From CBDFHC01 sp965247585 (GTDB lineage: Bacteria > Chloroflexota > Dehalococcoidia > Lucifugimonadales > GCA-2712585): 64,000 bases of DNA. Position 1 is the first letter of the stretch; every line of letters begins with the position of its first letter. Below, in pieces: positions 35,863-42,878 of the stretch. The notes below the pieces were generated by a model that made no database searches, was not told where the DNA came from, and saw only the letters and a program-made list of their open reading frames with translations. The stretch is from contig CBDFHC010000005.1 in the NCBI GenBank assembly GCA_965247585.1, forward strand, positions 930,001 to 994,000. Direction: 5' to 3'. The translations under genes were made by a program, and so were the position numbers.

Positions 35863-35954
35863 GCCTGGGCCACCGTCTCCCCTTGCGCCAGGGCCACCTC
35901 CGCTTCCCGCAGCTTCCCTATGATCTCTTCTACACTGCGCTTTTTACTCGCCAT
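35676..35954 (-). CDS. IS3-type transposase OrfA
   Basis: 92 residues with a helix-turn-helix (EEIIGKLREAEVALAQGETV, then GVSDHTFYRWRQQYGG) and a leucine-zipper-like tail (LREMEAENGRLRRAV). The last sense codons before the stop are CGG GGA AAC TTC, containing the in-frame slippery heptamer G GGA AAC. Confidence 0.9.
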   Translation of the reverse strand: MASKKRSVEEIIGKLREAEVALAQGETVAQACRGIGVSDHTFYRWRQQYGGLRIDQARRLREMEAENGRLRRAVADLTLDNQILKEAARGNF

Positions 35955-36105
35955 TGACTACCCCCGCTCACCAGCTCCACTTTACGAGTTTATAACTGGA
36001 CCAGTTTTTGGGGGGCAGGTCAAAGGGGCCTGGGACGTTGGACGCTCTCATATCCGCATTGGCTGTTCACCGCTTCCATGTCTGGCCCGACCAGGAGGCT
36101 CCGAG

Positions 36106-36783
36106 ATGAAGCCCTACTACGAACATGCCGGCATCACCATCTACCACGGGGACTGTCTTGACCTTATGGCAGAGATGCCAAAAGTGGACTTGGCAATAGT
36201 TGACCCACCGTACTTTTCGGCATCTCAATCGTGGGCGGCCAAGGACGTGGTAGGTGGCTGGGGTGATTTGATCAATGCTGCGCGACTCTACACCACCGTG
36301 TTGCGACACATTAAAGGGGTTACGAACCACGATGGCGGTGCTTGGGTATTCAACTCTTGGAAAAGCTGGCCTGCTTTAGTCAAAGCATCATTCGACGCGG
36401 AGTGGCCGATTGGTTCTTGCCTCATATGGGATAAGGAATGGATCGGTGTAGGTGGTATGCGTTACGGGCTGCGTAATTCGTACGAGATGATCGCCTTGTT
36501 CGGACAGGACGCCTTTCGGATCGAAGACAGGGCGATACCCGACATCTGGCAGTTTAAATGGTCGGCCCATAAGCCGAACGGGCACCCAGCGGAGAAGCCA
36601 GTGGACTTGCAGTCGCGGATGATTGCGATTACTGATGGCGCATTGATTCTTGACCCATTCATGGGTAGCGGAACGACCTTGGTAGCGGCCAAACACTTGG
36701 GCTGCCGCGCCATCGGAATCGAGATCGAGGAACGCTACTGCGAGATAGCAGCGAATCGGCTAGCTCAGGAGGTGTTGATATGA
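36106..36783 (+). CDS. DNA methyltransferase (N4/N6, beta-type order)
   Basis: 225 residues. DLAIVDPPYFSA is motif IV near the N-terminus, and ILDPFMGSGTTLVAAKHLG with GIEIEERYCEIAANRL is the SAM-binding motif I at the C-terminus, so the order is that of beta-class amino-methyltransferases. NGHPAEKPVDL precedes it. No restriction partner is adjacent; an orphan phage methylase is likely. The gene overlaps its neighbours by ATGA at both ends. Confidence 0.93.
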   Translation: MKPYYEHAGITIYHGDCLDLMAEMPKVDLAIVDPPYFSASQSWAAKDVVGGWGDLINAARLYTTVLRHIKGVTNHDGGAWVFNSWKSWPALVKASFDAEWPIGSCLIWDKEWIGVGGMRYGLRNSYEMIALFGQDAFRIEDRAIPDIWQFKWSAHKPNGHPAEKPVDLQSRMIAITDGALILDPFMGSGTTLVAAKHLGCRAIGIEIEERYCEIAANRLAQEVLI

Positions 36784-36801
36784 ACCTAGTACTCAGTCAA
36801 C

Positions 36802-37449
36802 CTAATTGTTGGCAGGATAGAGATGGTGAAGCTTGACTCGGGCGTCCACAGTGGAGAATCTCCAGTCAATGGTTGCTCCGGCTTGGTTTCGTTCTGCCTC
36901 CAGGGCCGCGATCTCGCCACTCAAAGTCTCTTCATCGGCAATACGCCGGCGCAGGACTCGCCTGGCCAAGACACTGAACTCGATCTCTGCCATGTTGAGC
37001 CAACTACCGTGCTTGGGAGTGTAGTGAAACTCCAAGCGTTTGCGTATTCGCCTAGCCTCCTTGGGCTCGAAGGTTTCGTAGAGGGAAGCTGGTTTGTGGG
37101 TGTTGAGGTTGTCCAGCACCACCCGGATCTTCTCGGACGCTGGGTAAGCTTCATCGGCCAGCCACCGCATCTGCTGAGCGAAGTCCACCATGGTACGACG
37201 TTCGGTCACTGCCACATGCCTCCAGCCCGCCAGGGGCTCGCACAGCATGAACAGGTTTCGGGTGCCATTGCGCTGGTACTCGTAATCGTATCGCTCCCGT
37301 CGTGCCGGCTTGGGCGGGATCGGAGACCTCTTTTCCGCCAGCAACTGCTTGGAGGTCTCGTCGAAACAGACCACCGGGCGCTCTGGGTCATAGGGTTCCG
37401 CGTAAAGGTCCAGCACATCCTCCATACACGCCACAAACTCGGCGCTCAC
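36802..37449 (-). CDS. IS630 transposase OrfB (DDE domain)
   Basis: 215 residues identical in pattern to the other copies (CFDET, VLDNLNTH, NMAEIE). Because the upstream run is A6 here, the natural OrfA frame runs on into a third frame and the DDE half would not be joined to the DNA-binding half. Confidence 0.82.
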   Translation of the reverse strand: MSAEFVACMEDVLDLYAEPYDPERPVVCFDETSKQLLAEKRSPIPPKPARRERYDYEYQRNGTRNLFMLCEPLAGWRHVAVTERRTMVDFAQQMRWLADEAYPASEKIRVVLDNLNTHKPASLYETFEPKEARRIRKRLEFHYTPKHGSWLNMAEIEFSVLARRVLRRRIADEETLSGEIAALEAERNQAGATIDWRFSTVDARVKLHHLYPANN

Positions 37450-37915
37450 CTGGGGAATACACCACTCCTTCTTCTGCCACGGCTTGAGACTGTTTTTTCA
37501 ACCGCTTGCGAATTCCCTCGTGGGACATGGAGGGCGCCAGCCCCAACTCCACCACCTTGTTTGCCAGGAGCCGCAGGGTCCAGTGGTCATGGCCTGGAGG
37601 GGCCTCGCTGCACGCCAGGGCAATCAGGTGCGCTTCCCCCCGCTCATCCAGTTTGGTCGGATGTCCTGGCCGAGGATCTTCCTCCAAGGCCCGCTTCAGT
37701 CCTCCCTCCAGGTACCGCCGCTTGGTACGGCACACCGTACCCGCAGACGTGTCCAGCGCCTCCACGATGCGCATCACCCCCCAGCCCGTATCTGCCTTTA
37801 GCAGAATACGGGCCCGGGCAACCTTTCGCGCTGGGCTCTTTCCCCCGCGAATCAGTCGTTCCAACTGGTCTCGTTCTTCCCTTTCCAACCGGACCACATA
37901 CCGTTCTCGTCCCAT
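37388..37915 (-). CDS. IS630 transposase OrfA, altered C-terminus
   Basis: Same DNA-binding N-terminus as other copies, but after RKRLKK it continues QSQAVAEEGVVYSPGERR in the +1 frame owing to loss of one A. Likely inactive as a transposase. Confidence 0.75.
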   Translation of the reverse strand: MGRERYVVRLEREERDQLERLIRGGKSPARKVARARILLKADTGWGVMRIVEALDTSAGTVCRTKRRYLEGGLKRALEEDPRPGHPTKLDERGEAHLIALACSEAPPGHDHWTLRLLANKVVELGLAPSMSHEGIRKRLKKQSQAVAEEGVVYSPGERRVCGVYGGCAGPLRGTL

Positions 37916-38548
37916 GGCTGCCACCCTCCTACGTCAACACTCCTAAAAAAGGGTAGCAACCTTAGACGTTTTCTTAAACAATTACCAAAACCGAGTTGAC
38001 TGAGTACTAGCTAAGTTGCAGAAAGAGGCCCACGCCATCGCCAAGGACCACGGCTGGTGGGACGAGGAGCGCCCTTTCGGCGACCTGATAGCGCTAGTGC
38101 ATAGCGAGCTGAGCGAGGCGCTGGAGGCGTATCGGTTGCATGAACTAGAGACTTGGCCAAGTCAAGATGGAGAGATACCGCTTGGCGTCCCGTTTGAACT
38201 CGCCGACGTGGTGATCCGGGTGGCGGACATGGCGGAGTGGTACGGGGTGGACTTGCAAAGTATGGTGACTGATTTAGCTGTCAGCCTTCCGTGGTCCAAT
38301 ACAGCCGACGAGTCTAAGACCTTTGGTGAGTGGATCACTATTTTGCATATGTTAGTCACCGATTGTTTTGGTCGCCAATTCACGCGAGAAGATTGGCACT
38401 CTCCGCTGGATTCCGGCAGCGATTTCGCGTTTGTGGTGACGGTCGTTAATGCTATGGCGAAGCACTACGGCATCGACCTGGACGCCGCAATAGAGGCCAA
38501 GATGGAGTACAACCGCACCCGCCCGTACAGGCACGGAGGGAAGCCGCT

Positions 38549-38752
38549 GTGAGGGAAGGCACATTCGTTTTCACTTACCCGTCATGTGGTGATCCTTGTG
38601 CTCAGACGGTCGAGCCTTCCGTCGATATCCACTGCGGATCTGGATACACATGCGACGAGTGCGGAGAGCACCTGATATTAGAGGCCATGACCTACTGCGA
38701 CCTACTGCGGCAGGCCCATGAGGCTGCGAAGGTCGTAGGGAAGGCGCTGTGA
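38549..38752 (+). CDS. small cysteine-rich phage protein
   Basis: 67 residues from GTG 38549, coupled by GTGA to the MazG-like gene. FTYPSCGDPC and GYTCDECGEHLILEAMTYC could form a zinc site. Ends in VVGKAL, the second junction module. Confidence 0.65.
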   Translation: MREGTFVFTYPSCGDPCAQTVEPSVDIHCGSGYTCDECGEHLILEAMTYCDLLRQAHEAAKVVGKAL

Positions 38753-39210
38753 AAGCCCTTACGCTGCATCAGCCCTGGGCGTCTCTGATCGCCCACGGTG
38801 TCAAGAGCATCGAGACCCGCTCCTGGGCTCCGCCACAGAGTTTGGTCGGACAACGAATAGCCATACACGCCAGTCGAAAGAGGGAGGTTTCGGGGAAACT
38901 CCATCCTGAAACCCTTCGTGCTGTGCTCGACCTGTTTGGACACGGCTGGGGTGATCGGATTCCGCTAGGGGCGGTTGTCGCTACAGCTCTGTTGGCAGAT
39001 GCCCGGCAGGTGGCGGTTCAACGCTACGTGGGGAGAGTCCTCGCCTCGTCGGCGTCTTATACAGGGTGGATAGAACCCGATCCCCACGGCGACTTCTCCA
39101 CTGGCCGGTGGTTGTGGTTCCTCATGGATGTGGAGCCGTGCAACCCCCTGGTTCCTGCGGTGGGGCATCAGGGATTGTGGGATTGGAAACCTGACGGGGA
39201 GACGCTGTGA
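38749..39210 (+). CDS. ASCH-domain protein
   Basis: 153 residues from GTG 38749. LTLHQPWASLIAHGVKSIET is the ASCH signature at the N-terminus, followed by GQRIAIHASRKRE and GAVVATALLADARQV. ASCH domains bind RNA or nucleotides, and some hydrolyse modified cytidines; the phage role is unknown. Coupled by GTGA at both ends. Confidence 0.85.
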   Translation: MKALTLHQPWASLIAHGVKSIETRSWAPPQSLVGQRIAIHASRKREVSGKLHPETLRAVLDLFGHGWGDRIPLGAVVATALLADARQVAVQRYVGRVLASSASYTGWIEPDPHGDFSTGRWLWFLMDVEPCNPLVPAVGHQGLWDWKPDGETL

Positions 39211-39434
39211 GCGACATGCCGAAGCGTTACGAACAGCGTCTCGTCCAGATAACCATAGGTCAAGCGGTGATACCCGGTGGTAGGCCAGCGTGGGCAGTGG
39301 AAGAGTGGAACGAGTGTACCTGTCCCGATTGCGAGAAGGACGGGCACTGGTTCATTGGGCGCTGGTTCGACACAAAGGAAGAGGCCGAGGGCAAGATTGA
39401 TAGCCCCTACCGGCACGGAGGCAAGGCGCTGTGA
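39207..39434 (+). CDS. small phage protein with CxxC motif
   Basis: 75 residues: YEQRLVQITIGQAVIPGGRP, then ECTCPDCEKDGHWFIGRWFD. Ends SPYRHGGKAL, the fourth junction module. No family recognised. Confidence 0.65.
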   Translation: MSDMPKRYEQRLVQITIGQAVIPGGRPAWAVEEWNECTCPDCEKDGHWFIGRWFDTKEEAEGKIDSPYRHGGKAL

Positions 39435-39583
39435 GTATGACTATTCGATTTGTCCAACACCTCTGCTACTGGGCATGGTTGGCAGGTTGGCACCTGACCT
39501 ACCGAAGGGATATGTGGCGGTGGCGTCGAGGCCACAGGTTACCACTTCGCGAGCTTCCGCGGCGCAGAGGGAAGGCGCTGTGA
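39431..39583 (+). CDS. very small tryptophan- and arginine-rich protein
   Basis: 50 residues from GTG 39431: FVQHLCYWAWLAGWHLTYRR, then MWRWRRGHRLPLRELPRRRG, ending GKAL. One short hydrophobic stretch (YWAWLAGWHL) might touch membrane. Supported mainly by its placement between two junction modules. Confidence 0.5.
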   Translation: MSMTIRFVQHLCYWAWLAGWHLTYRRDMWRWRRGHRLPLRELPRRRGKAL

Positions 39584-39852
39584 GTTGGAGATACCGGGTG
39601 TTCCGTAGCGACCACGAGGACGAGGTGTCCTACTCGATCCATGAGGTCTACACGATGGATGATGGGATCAGTTGGACTACCGACGAAATGAGTCCGCGAG
39701 GCGAGACGCTGAAGGGATTGGCTGATGACTTGGAGCTGATGCGTAGGGCGTTGTCCGCGCCGGTGCTGGCAGAGGGCTTAAACGACAAAGGGGAGCCATA
39801 TCTGGTTGAGACTGACGACGAGCCACTCCAGCACGGAGGGAAGGCGCTATGA
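39580..39852 (+). CDS. small acidic phage protein
   Basis: 90 residues from GTG 39580: SWRYRVFRSDHEDEVSYSIH, then EVYTMDDGISWTTDEM and LADDLELMRRALSAPVL, ending QHGGKAL. A longer open frame starting further left overlaps two other genes and is not used. Confidence 0.65.
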   Translation: MSWRYRVFRSDHEDEVSYSIHEVYTMDDGISWTTDEMSPRGETLKGLADDLELMRRALSAPVLAEGLNDKGEPYLVETDDEPLQHGGKAL

Positions 39853-39908
39853 GCAGTGGCGGCGCTGAACGCGCCAGAGGAGGAGTGATGGATGACCTCC
39901 GCGATTGA
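39849..39908 (+). CDS. 19-codon leader-like frame
   Basis: ATG 39849 overlaps the preceding stop in the sixth junction module and reads MSSGGAERARGGVMDDLRD. The Mom-like gene starts inside it behind AGGAGG, so it may serve only to couple translation. Confidence 0.35.
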   Translation: MSSGGAERARGGVMDDLRD

Positions 39909-40398
39909 GCGCGCCGTCGCCGCCGTAGGCTTCGGGAATCCCTGGTTCCCGATTCGAGACGGTGATCCTAGAGCCCTTGCTATGTTCCGGCGGCATTATT
40001 CGTCACGGATCAATGGCAAGGGAAGGGGGCCAGGCATTTTAGGGCCTGGCGAGAAGATGTTGTTAATGACACTCGATTCCTGTGCTCTTTGGGCATGGCT
40101 CCGGCCTAACCCAGCTTACCGTTTAGATGGAGTCCAGGGGCCGCTCTGTACGATCTTTCGCAACGAAAGCCCTTTAAAGTCCAGCGATCTAATTCGGGCA
40201 GCGTGTGACCTTGCATGGCAGCGTTGGCCCGGCGAGACACTTTATACGTATATTGACCCGGTAGCGACAGCAAAGCGCCGGTCAAAGCAGCGTGAAGCTG
40301 GTTGGTGTTTCGTTGTCGCTGGTTTTGAGCGAAGTGACCGCGAATTATCGACGCGGGGTCTTGTACAGTTGAGACGTTATGCTCCAATCACCCGTTGA
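39892..40398 (+). CDS. phage protein of Mom/GNAT-like type
   Basis: 168 residues: RRHYSSRINGKGRGPGILGP, GEKMLLMTLDSCALWAWLRP, CTIFRNESPLKSSDLIRAAC and LYTYIDPVATAKRRSKQREA with GWCFVVAGFERS near the end. This pattern is common in phages and resembles the acyltransferase-like fold of Mu Mom, a DNA-modifying protein, but that is an inference. ATG 39892 follows AGGAGG. Its first residues (IERAVAAVG) are nearly repeated by the terminase gene it overlaps. Confidence 0.6.
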   Translation: MTSAIERAVAAVGFGNPWFPIRDGDPRALAMFRRHYSSRINGKGRGPGILGPGEKMLLMTLDSCALWAWLRPNPAYRLDGVQGPLCTIFRNESPLKSSDLIRAACDLAWQRWPGETLYTYIDPVATAKRRSKQREAGWCFVVAGFERSDRELSTRGLVQLRRYAPITR

Positions 40399-40615
40399 GC
40401 GCGCCGTCGCCAACGTAGGCCCTGAGCGCTTCCTGGGCTCGCTCACCACCCAGGAGCAGCAGGCCCTTGCCTACCAGTGGCAGCTCTGGGCCAGGCCCTC
40501 GCAGCTGCCGCCAGACGGGGAGTGGTTGACGTGGCTCACCATGGCTGGGCGCGGGTTCGGCAAGACCAGGACGGGCGCCTGTGGGAGGAGATGCCAGAGC
40601 GCTGGTGGGATGTAA
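40379..40615 (+). pseudogene. terminase large subunit, truncated after Walker A
   Basis: WRLWARP-type start (YQWQLWARPSQLPPDGEWLT) and WLTMAGRGFGKTRTGA, the ATP-binding Walker A of phage terminases, at residues about 33-68. The frame then jumps to unrelated sequence and stops. In another frame from about 40580, LWEEMPERWWDVIAAKEETS ends at a stop overlapping the next start, so it is the tail of a different gene. A deletion between about 40573 and 40580 removed the packaging and structural genes. Confidence 0.82.
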
Positions 40616-40636
40616 TCGCAGCAAAAGAGGAGACAA

Positions 40637-40954
40637 GTGTCTGATTACCCGGAGCACGAAAAGCTATCAGAGATTTCTGGCAAGTCCCACCTGTTTGGGG
40701 AGTTCCTGGACTGGCTGAAGAATGAGCAAGGCGTTCACTTCATGCGCATCTCGCACACGCCCCTGCGCGAAAGATATGAAGAGGACCAACCCTGGTACCA
40801 ATCTGAGCGCCCTGTGTGGGTGGAGGATGGCCGGTCCATCCTAAAGCTCTTGCTCCAACTTCTCCAGGTCAATGCCGTAGAAGTCGGCCAAGAGAAGCGA
40901 GCGATGCTGGAGAAGGTATGTAAGGACCACGCTGTGGCTGAGGCGTCAGCGTGA
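40637..40954 (+). CDS. hypothetical phage protein
   Basis: 105 residues: LSEISGKSHLFGEFLDWLKN, then MRISHTPLRERYEEDQ and a helical end LLLQLLQVNAVEVGQEKRAM. Common in phages but of unknown role. GTG start; overlaps the next gene by GTGA. Confidence 0.65.
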   Translation: MSDYPEHEKLSEISGKSHLFGEFLDWLKNEQGVHFMRISHTPLRERYEEDQPWYQSERPVWVEDGRSILKLLLQLLQVNAVEVGQEKRAMLEKVCKDHAVAEASA

Positions 40955-41418
40955 CCCTTCCCCCTACCGGACCTGGCAACTGCCCCCGTTGCCGCGGCTT
41001 CATCGTGGCAGCACCCGTGCCGGTGGGCGTCAGGGGAGAACCGGCCGTCCATTGTCTCAGTTGCGGACGGGAATTCTTCGACGTACCGGACGCCGCCCGA
41101 GGCGACTATGAGGCCGAGGAGACCCCGCTCCAGGAGCGACCGGCGAAGGAGACGCGGGCCTGCGTCGAGTGCGGTGACGGCTATGACGCGCCCCCCGGGA
41201 GCAACGCCAAGTTTTGCCCTGCCTGCCGGGAGCGTCGGGCTGAGGAGGGCCGCCGGGTCTATTTCTATGGCCGAACCAAGTGCTTCGCCTGCGGCGAGCC
41301 CTTTCATCATGCAAGGCTACTGCCGGAGGGCACCAGGACCTGCGGAGCCCCGACGTGCCGGAAGGTGGAGCAGGAGCTGAGTACTGTGAGGAATCCGGGA
41401 CAACAAGGAGGAGCATGA
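40951..41418 (+). CDS. multi-zinc-ribbon phage protein
   Basis: 155 residues with several CxxC pairs: CPRCRGF with CLSCGREF, CVECGDGY with CPACRERR, and CFACGEPF with CGAPTCRK, giving about three zinc ribbons. Function unknown. It overlaps the next ATG by ATGA. Confidence 0.7.
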   Translation: MTLPPTGPGNCPRCRGFIVAAPVPVGVRGEPAVHCLSCGREFFDVPDAARGDYEAEETPLQERPAKETRACVECGDGYDAPPGSNAKFCPACRERRAEEGRRVYFYGRTKCFACGEPFHHARLLPEGTRTCGAPTCRKVEQELSTVRNPGQQGGA

Positions 41419-41543
41419 TGCTATTGCAAATTCCCGACAGGCATGGTGGCGGGCCTGAGGAGGTGTGGAAATGGCCAGTAATTGCCAAGCCCAATAAGGT
41501 AATGGATGGCCGTTTGGAACAGGGGCCAGCGCTTGGTACGTGA
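41415..41543 (+). CDS. very small phage protein
   Basis: 42 residues (MMLLQIPDRHGGGPEEVWKW at the start) with GGAGG five bases before ATG 41415 and an ATGA overlap upstream. Unknown. Confidence 0.45.
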   Translation: MMLLQIPDRHGGGPEEVWKWPVIAKPNKVMDGRLEQGPALGT

Positions 41544-41567
41544 TTTTGGAAAGGAGCATATCCTACG

Positions 41568-41897
41568 ATGAGTGACACCGTTTTCGTTCTGAGTCTAATA
41601 GCCGGGTCAGCACTGGCGAGTCTAACTCTATTCGGAGGAATCCTTTGGTACGCTAAAAGGCACCCCGAATTCCAGCTATGGCCAGACCGGCACCTACAAG
41701 CATCATCGCCCCCTGTAGAAAACCCAAAGACCACCAAACAAAAGCCGTCCGATCCCTGTCGTCGGGGGAAACCGCTAAAAGAAGATTCTCCAACCACCTC
41801 AAAGGCCCAAGAACCAAAAACCAACAAAAGGCCGAGGCGGAGAATCACTTCAGGTAGTCACGGTCAGGGGCATAGTATGCGGCGACGGCAGCGATAA
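41568..41897 (+). CDS. small membrane protein
   Basis: 109 residues. One N-terminal membrane span (FVLSLIAGSALASLTLFGGI) precedes a basic, proline/lysine-rich soluble tail (KTTKQKPSDPCRRGKPLKED). A single-span topology could fit a spanin or holin accessory, but nothing proves it. AAAGGAG precedes the ATG. Confidence 0.55.
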   Translation: MSDTVFVLSLIAGSALASLTLFGGILWYAKRHPEFQLWPDRHLQASSPPVENPKTTKQKPSDPCRRGKPLKEDSPTTSKAQEPKTNKRPRRRITSGSHGQGHSMRRRQR

Positions 41898-41979
41898 TGA
41901 AAAAGACAACAGATGTCGGCGTTCGGATTGGGGATTCAACGTTCATTGCTTTGGCAAGTTACCACGTGTGAGTCAGCTT

Positions 41980-42498
41980 ATGAAGGCAGCCATATGGACT
42001 CGGGTATCAACAACCCAACAGGAGACCGCTAACCAGGCCCGCCAGCTCTGGGACATGGCCGAGCGCCGCGGCTGGGAGGTCGTCCAGACCTATCAGGTTG
42101 AGGCCTCAGCCTTTCAGGGGGCCCACCTGAAGGCTCTCTACCAGGTTGCCAAGGACGCCAGGCGCCACGGGTATCAGATTCTCTTGGTCTGGGCCCTGGA
42201 CCGCCTCTCTCGGGAAGGACCGCTGGCCACCCTGGAGATAGTCCACCGATTCGGCAAGCAGGGAGTCCTGGTTGTGAGCTACCAGGAGCCCTGGACCGAG
42301 GTGGGCGGAGAGATGATGGACCTGCTCCTGGCTATTACGGGTTGGGTGGCACGCCAGGAGAGCCAGCGCCGGAGCGAACGAACCAGAGCGGGTCTGGAGC
42401 GGGCCAGGGCCAACGGAAAGGTGTTAGGACGGCCCAAGGGACGAACTGACAGTAGGAAGCGGCGGACCGCTGGATACTACCGGAGATACGCCAGCTAG
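41980..42498 (+). CDS. serine recombinase (resolvase type)
   Basis: 172 residues. The catalytic serine lies in WTRVSTTQQ; LLVWALDRLSREGPLATLEI and MMDLLLAITGWVARQE are the resolvase core; RTRAGLERARANGKVLGRPK is the arm/hinge. After KGRTDSRKRRTAGYYRRYAS the protein ends, so the usual C-terminal helix-turn-helix is missing or replaced by a short basic tail. GTG 41968 is an alternative start. Candidate integrase/resolvase of the element. Confidence 0.85.
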   Translation: MKAAIWTRVSTTQQETANQARQLWDMAERRGWEVVQTYQVEASAFQGAHLKALYQVAKDARRHGYQILLVWALDRLSREGPLATLEIVHRFGKQGVLVVSYQEPWTEVGGEMMDLLLAITGWVARQESQRRSERTRAGLERARANGKVLGRPKGRTDSRKRRTAGYYRRYAS

Positions 42499-42878
42499 GT
42501 CAGTTTCCATAGAACCGTAGACTGGGTACCGGCTCCGATGAGCAGAGATTGAAACTGATCCCACTTCCCGGATCGCATCCGGCGGTGCCAGCTACAATTG
42601 CAGTATTGACAAACAGTCTAGCAGTGTCCGCTCAATCCGGAAAAAGTGGCCCGATAAACCGGGTGAAGTCAAGTGGCGGTGTTGGTGTAGAATTAATTTC
42701 CGTCCAAAGAGTATTTGAGGGGCTCACGGTGGACTCTCTTATTTTAGCCTCACCGCTGTCCTGATGATGGGGTCCACTTGAGTCACATTATCGCTGATGG
42801 TCTACAATTAGCTAATAATTCATCAACATTTATCTTGTATCTTGGGAAATTATGCTGGGGCGCATCTGAAGCGGCCCT
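42499..42878. other. intergenic at the right edge of the prophage
   Basis: No convincing gene. A 71-codon frame at 42549 has no ribosome site or motif. No copy of the left-edge tRNA-like sequence is seen here, so the right attachment site is not located. The segment 42780-42840 is AT-rich and may hold the promoter of the LRR gene. Confidence 0.45.

Larger units (their letters stand above)
34793..36022 (-). mobile_element. IS3-family element (type A), copy 1
   Basis: 1230 bp with inverted ends TGACCTGCCCCC and a 4-bp target duplication AAGG (34789-34792, 36023-36026). A second copy of identical length lies inverted at 47015-48244. Encodes OrfA and OrfB in the -1 frame. Confidence 0.92.
34579..36109 (+). 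pseudogene. 98-aa phage gene interrupted by IS3-type element
   Basis: The 5' part (34579-34792) reads MSDKKWSYQKPDIRFHDQPR ... VDVPLVMRFK and then enters the IS. Removing the IS (34793-36022) and one AAGG duplication joins it to 36027: GPGTLDALISALAVHRFHVW, PDQEAPR, stop. The restored frame is 297 bases, and its stop overlaps the methyltransferase ATG by ATGA as elsewhere in the element. Function unknown. Confidence 0.8.
36789..38007 (-). mobile_element. IS630-family element, copy 3
   Basis: 1219 bp, inverted relative to the other copies, TA on both sides (36787-36788, 38008-38009). It differs from copies 2 and 4 by having six instead of seven A in the frameshift run (37493-37498 on the plus strand as T6), so the OrfA-OrfB fusion should no longer form. 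Confidence 0.94.
36780..38552 (+). pseudogene. MazG-like pyrophosphohydrolase gene interrupted by IS630
   Basis: The ATG at 36780 overlaps the methylase stop. After MNL the sequence enters IS630 copy 3; removing it and one TA restores MNLAKLQKEAHAIAKDHGWW and a 183-residue frame. MazG features are HSELSEALEAYR (ExxE) and ELADVVIRVADMAEWYGVDL (ExxD). Such proteins hydrolyse NTPs and are frequent in phages. The C-terminus RPYRHGGKPL contains the first of the repeated junction modules. A TTG at 38016 could still give a near-complete product if transcribed. Confidence 0.85.
25687..42498. mobile_element. decayed prophage / integrative element
   Basis: A 16.8-kb block of mostly plus-strand, tightly overlapping small genes starting with a divergent S24 repressor and Cro-like pair and ending with a serine recombinase. 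It carries replication (CHC2 primase, D5-type helicase, iterons), nuclease, methyltransferase, MazG-like and ASCH genes. No capsid, portal or tail genes are present, and the terminase is cut after Walker A. Two IS (IS3 and IS630) and several frameshifts or in-frame stops show it is inactive. Boundaries are inferred: the left one is the tRNA-Arg edge, the right one the recombinase stop. No matching att repeats were found, though TGGTGGACGATAGGGG at 25689-25704 resembles the 3' end of a tRNA gene. Confidence 0.75.

Noticed and set aside
42549..42764. 71-codon frame between recombinase and LRR gene
   Set aside because: No ribosome site, no motif, and composition unlike neighbours.
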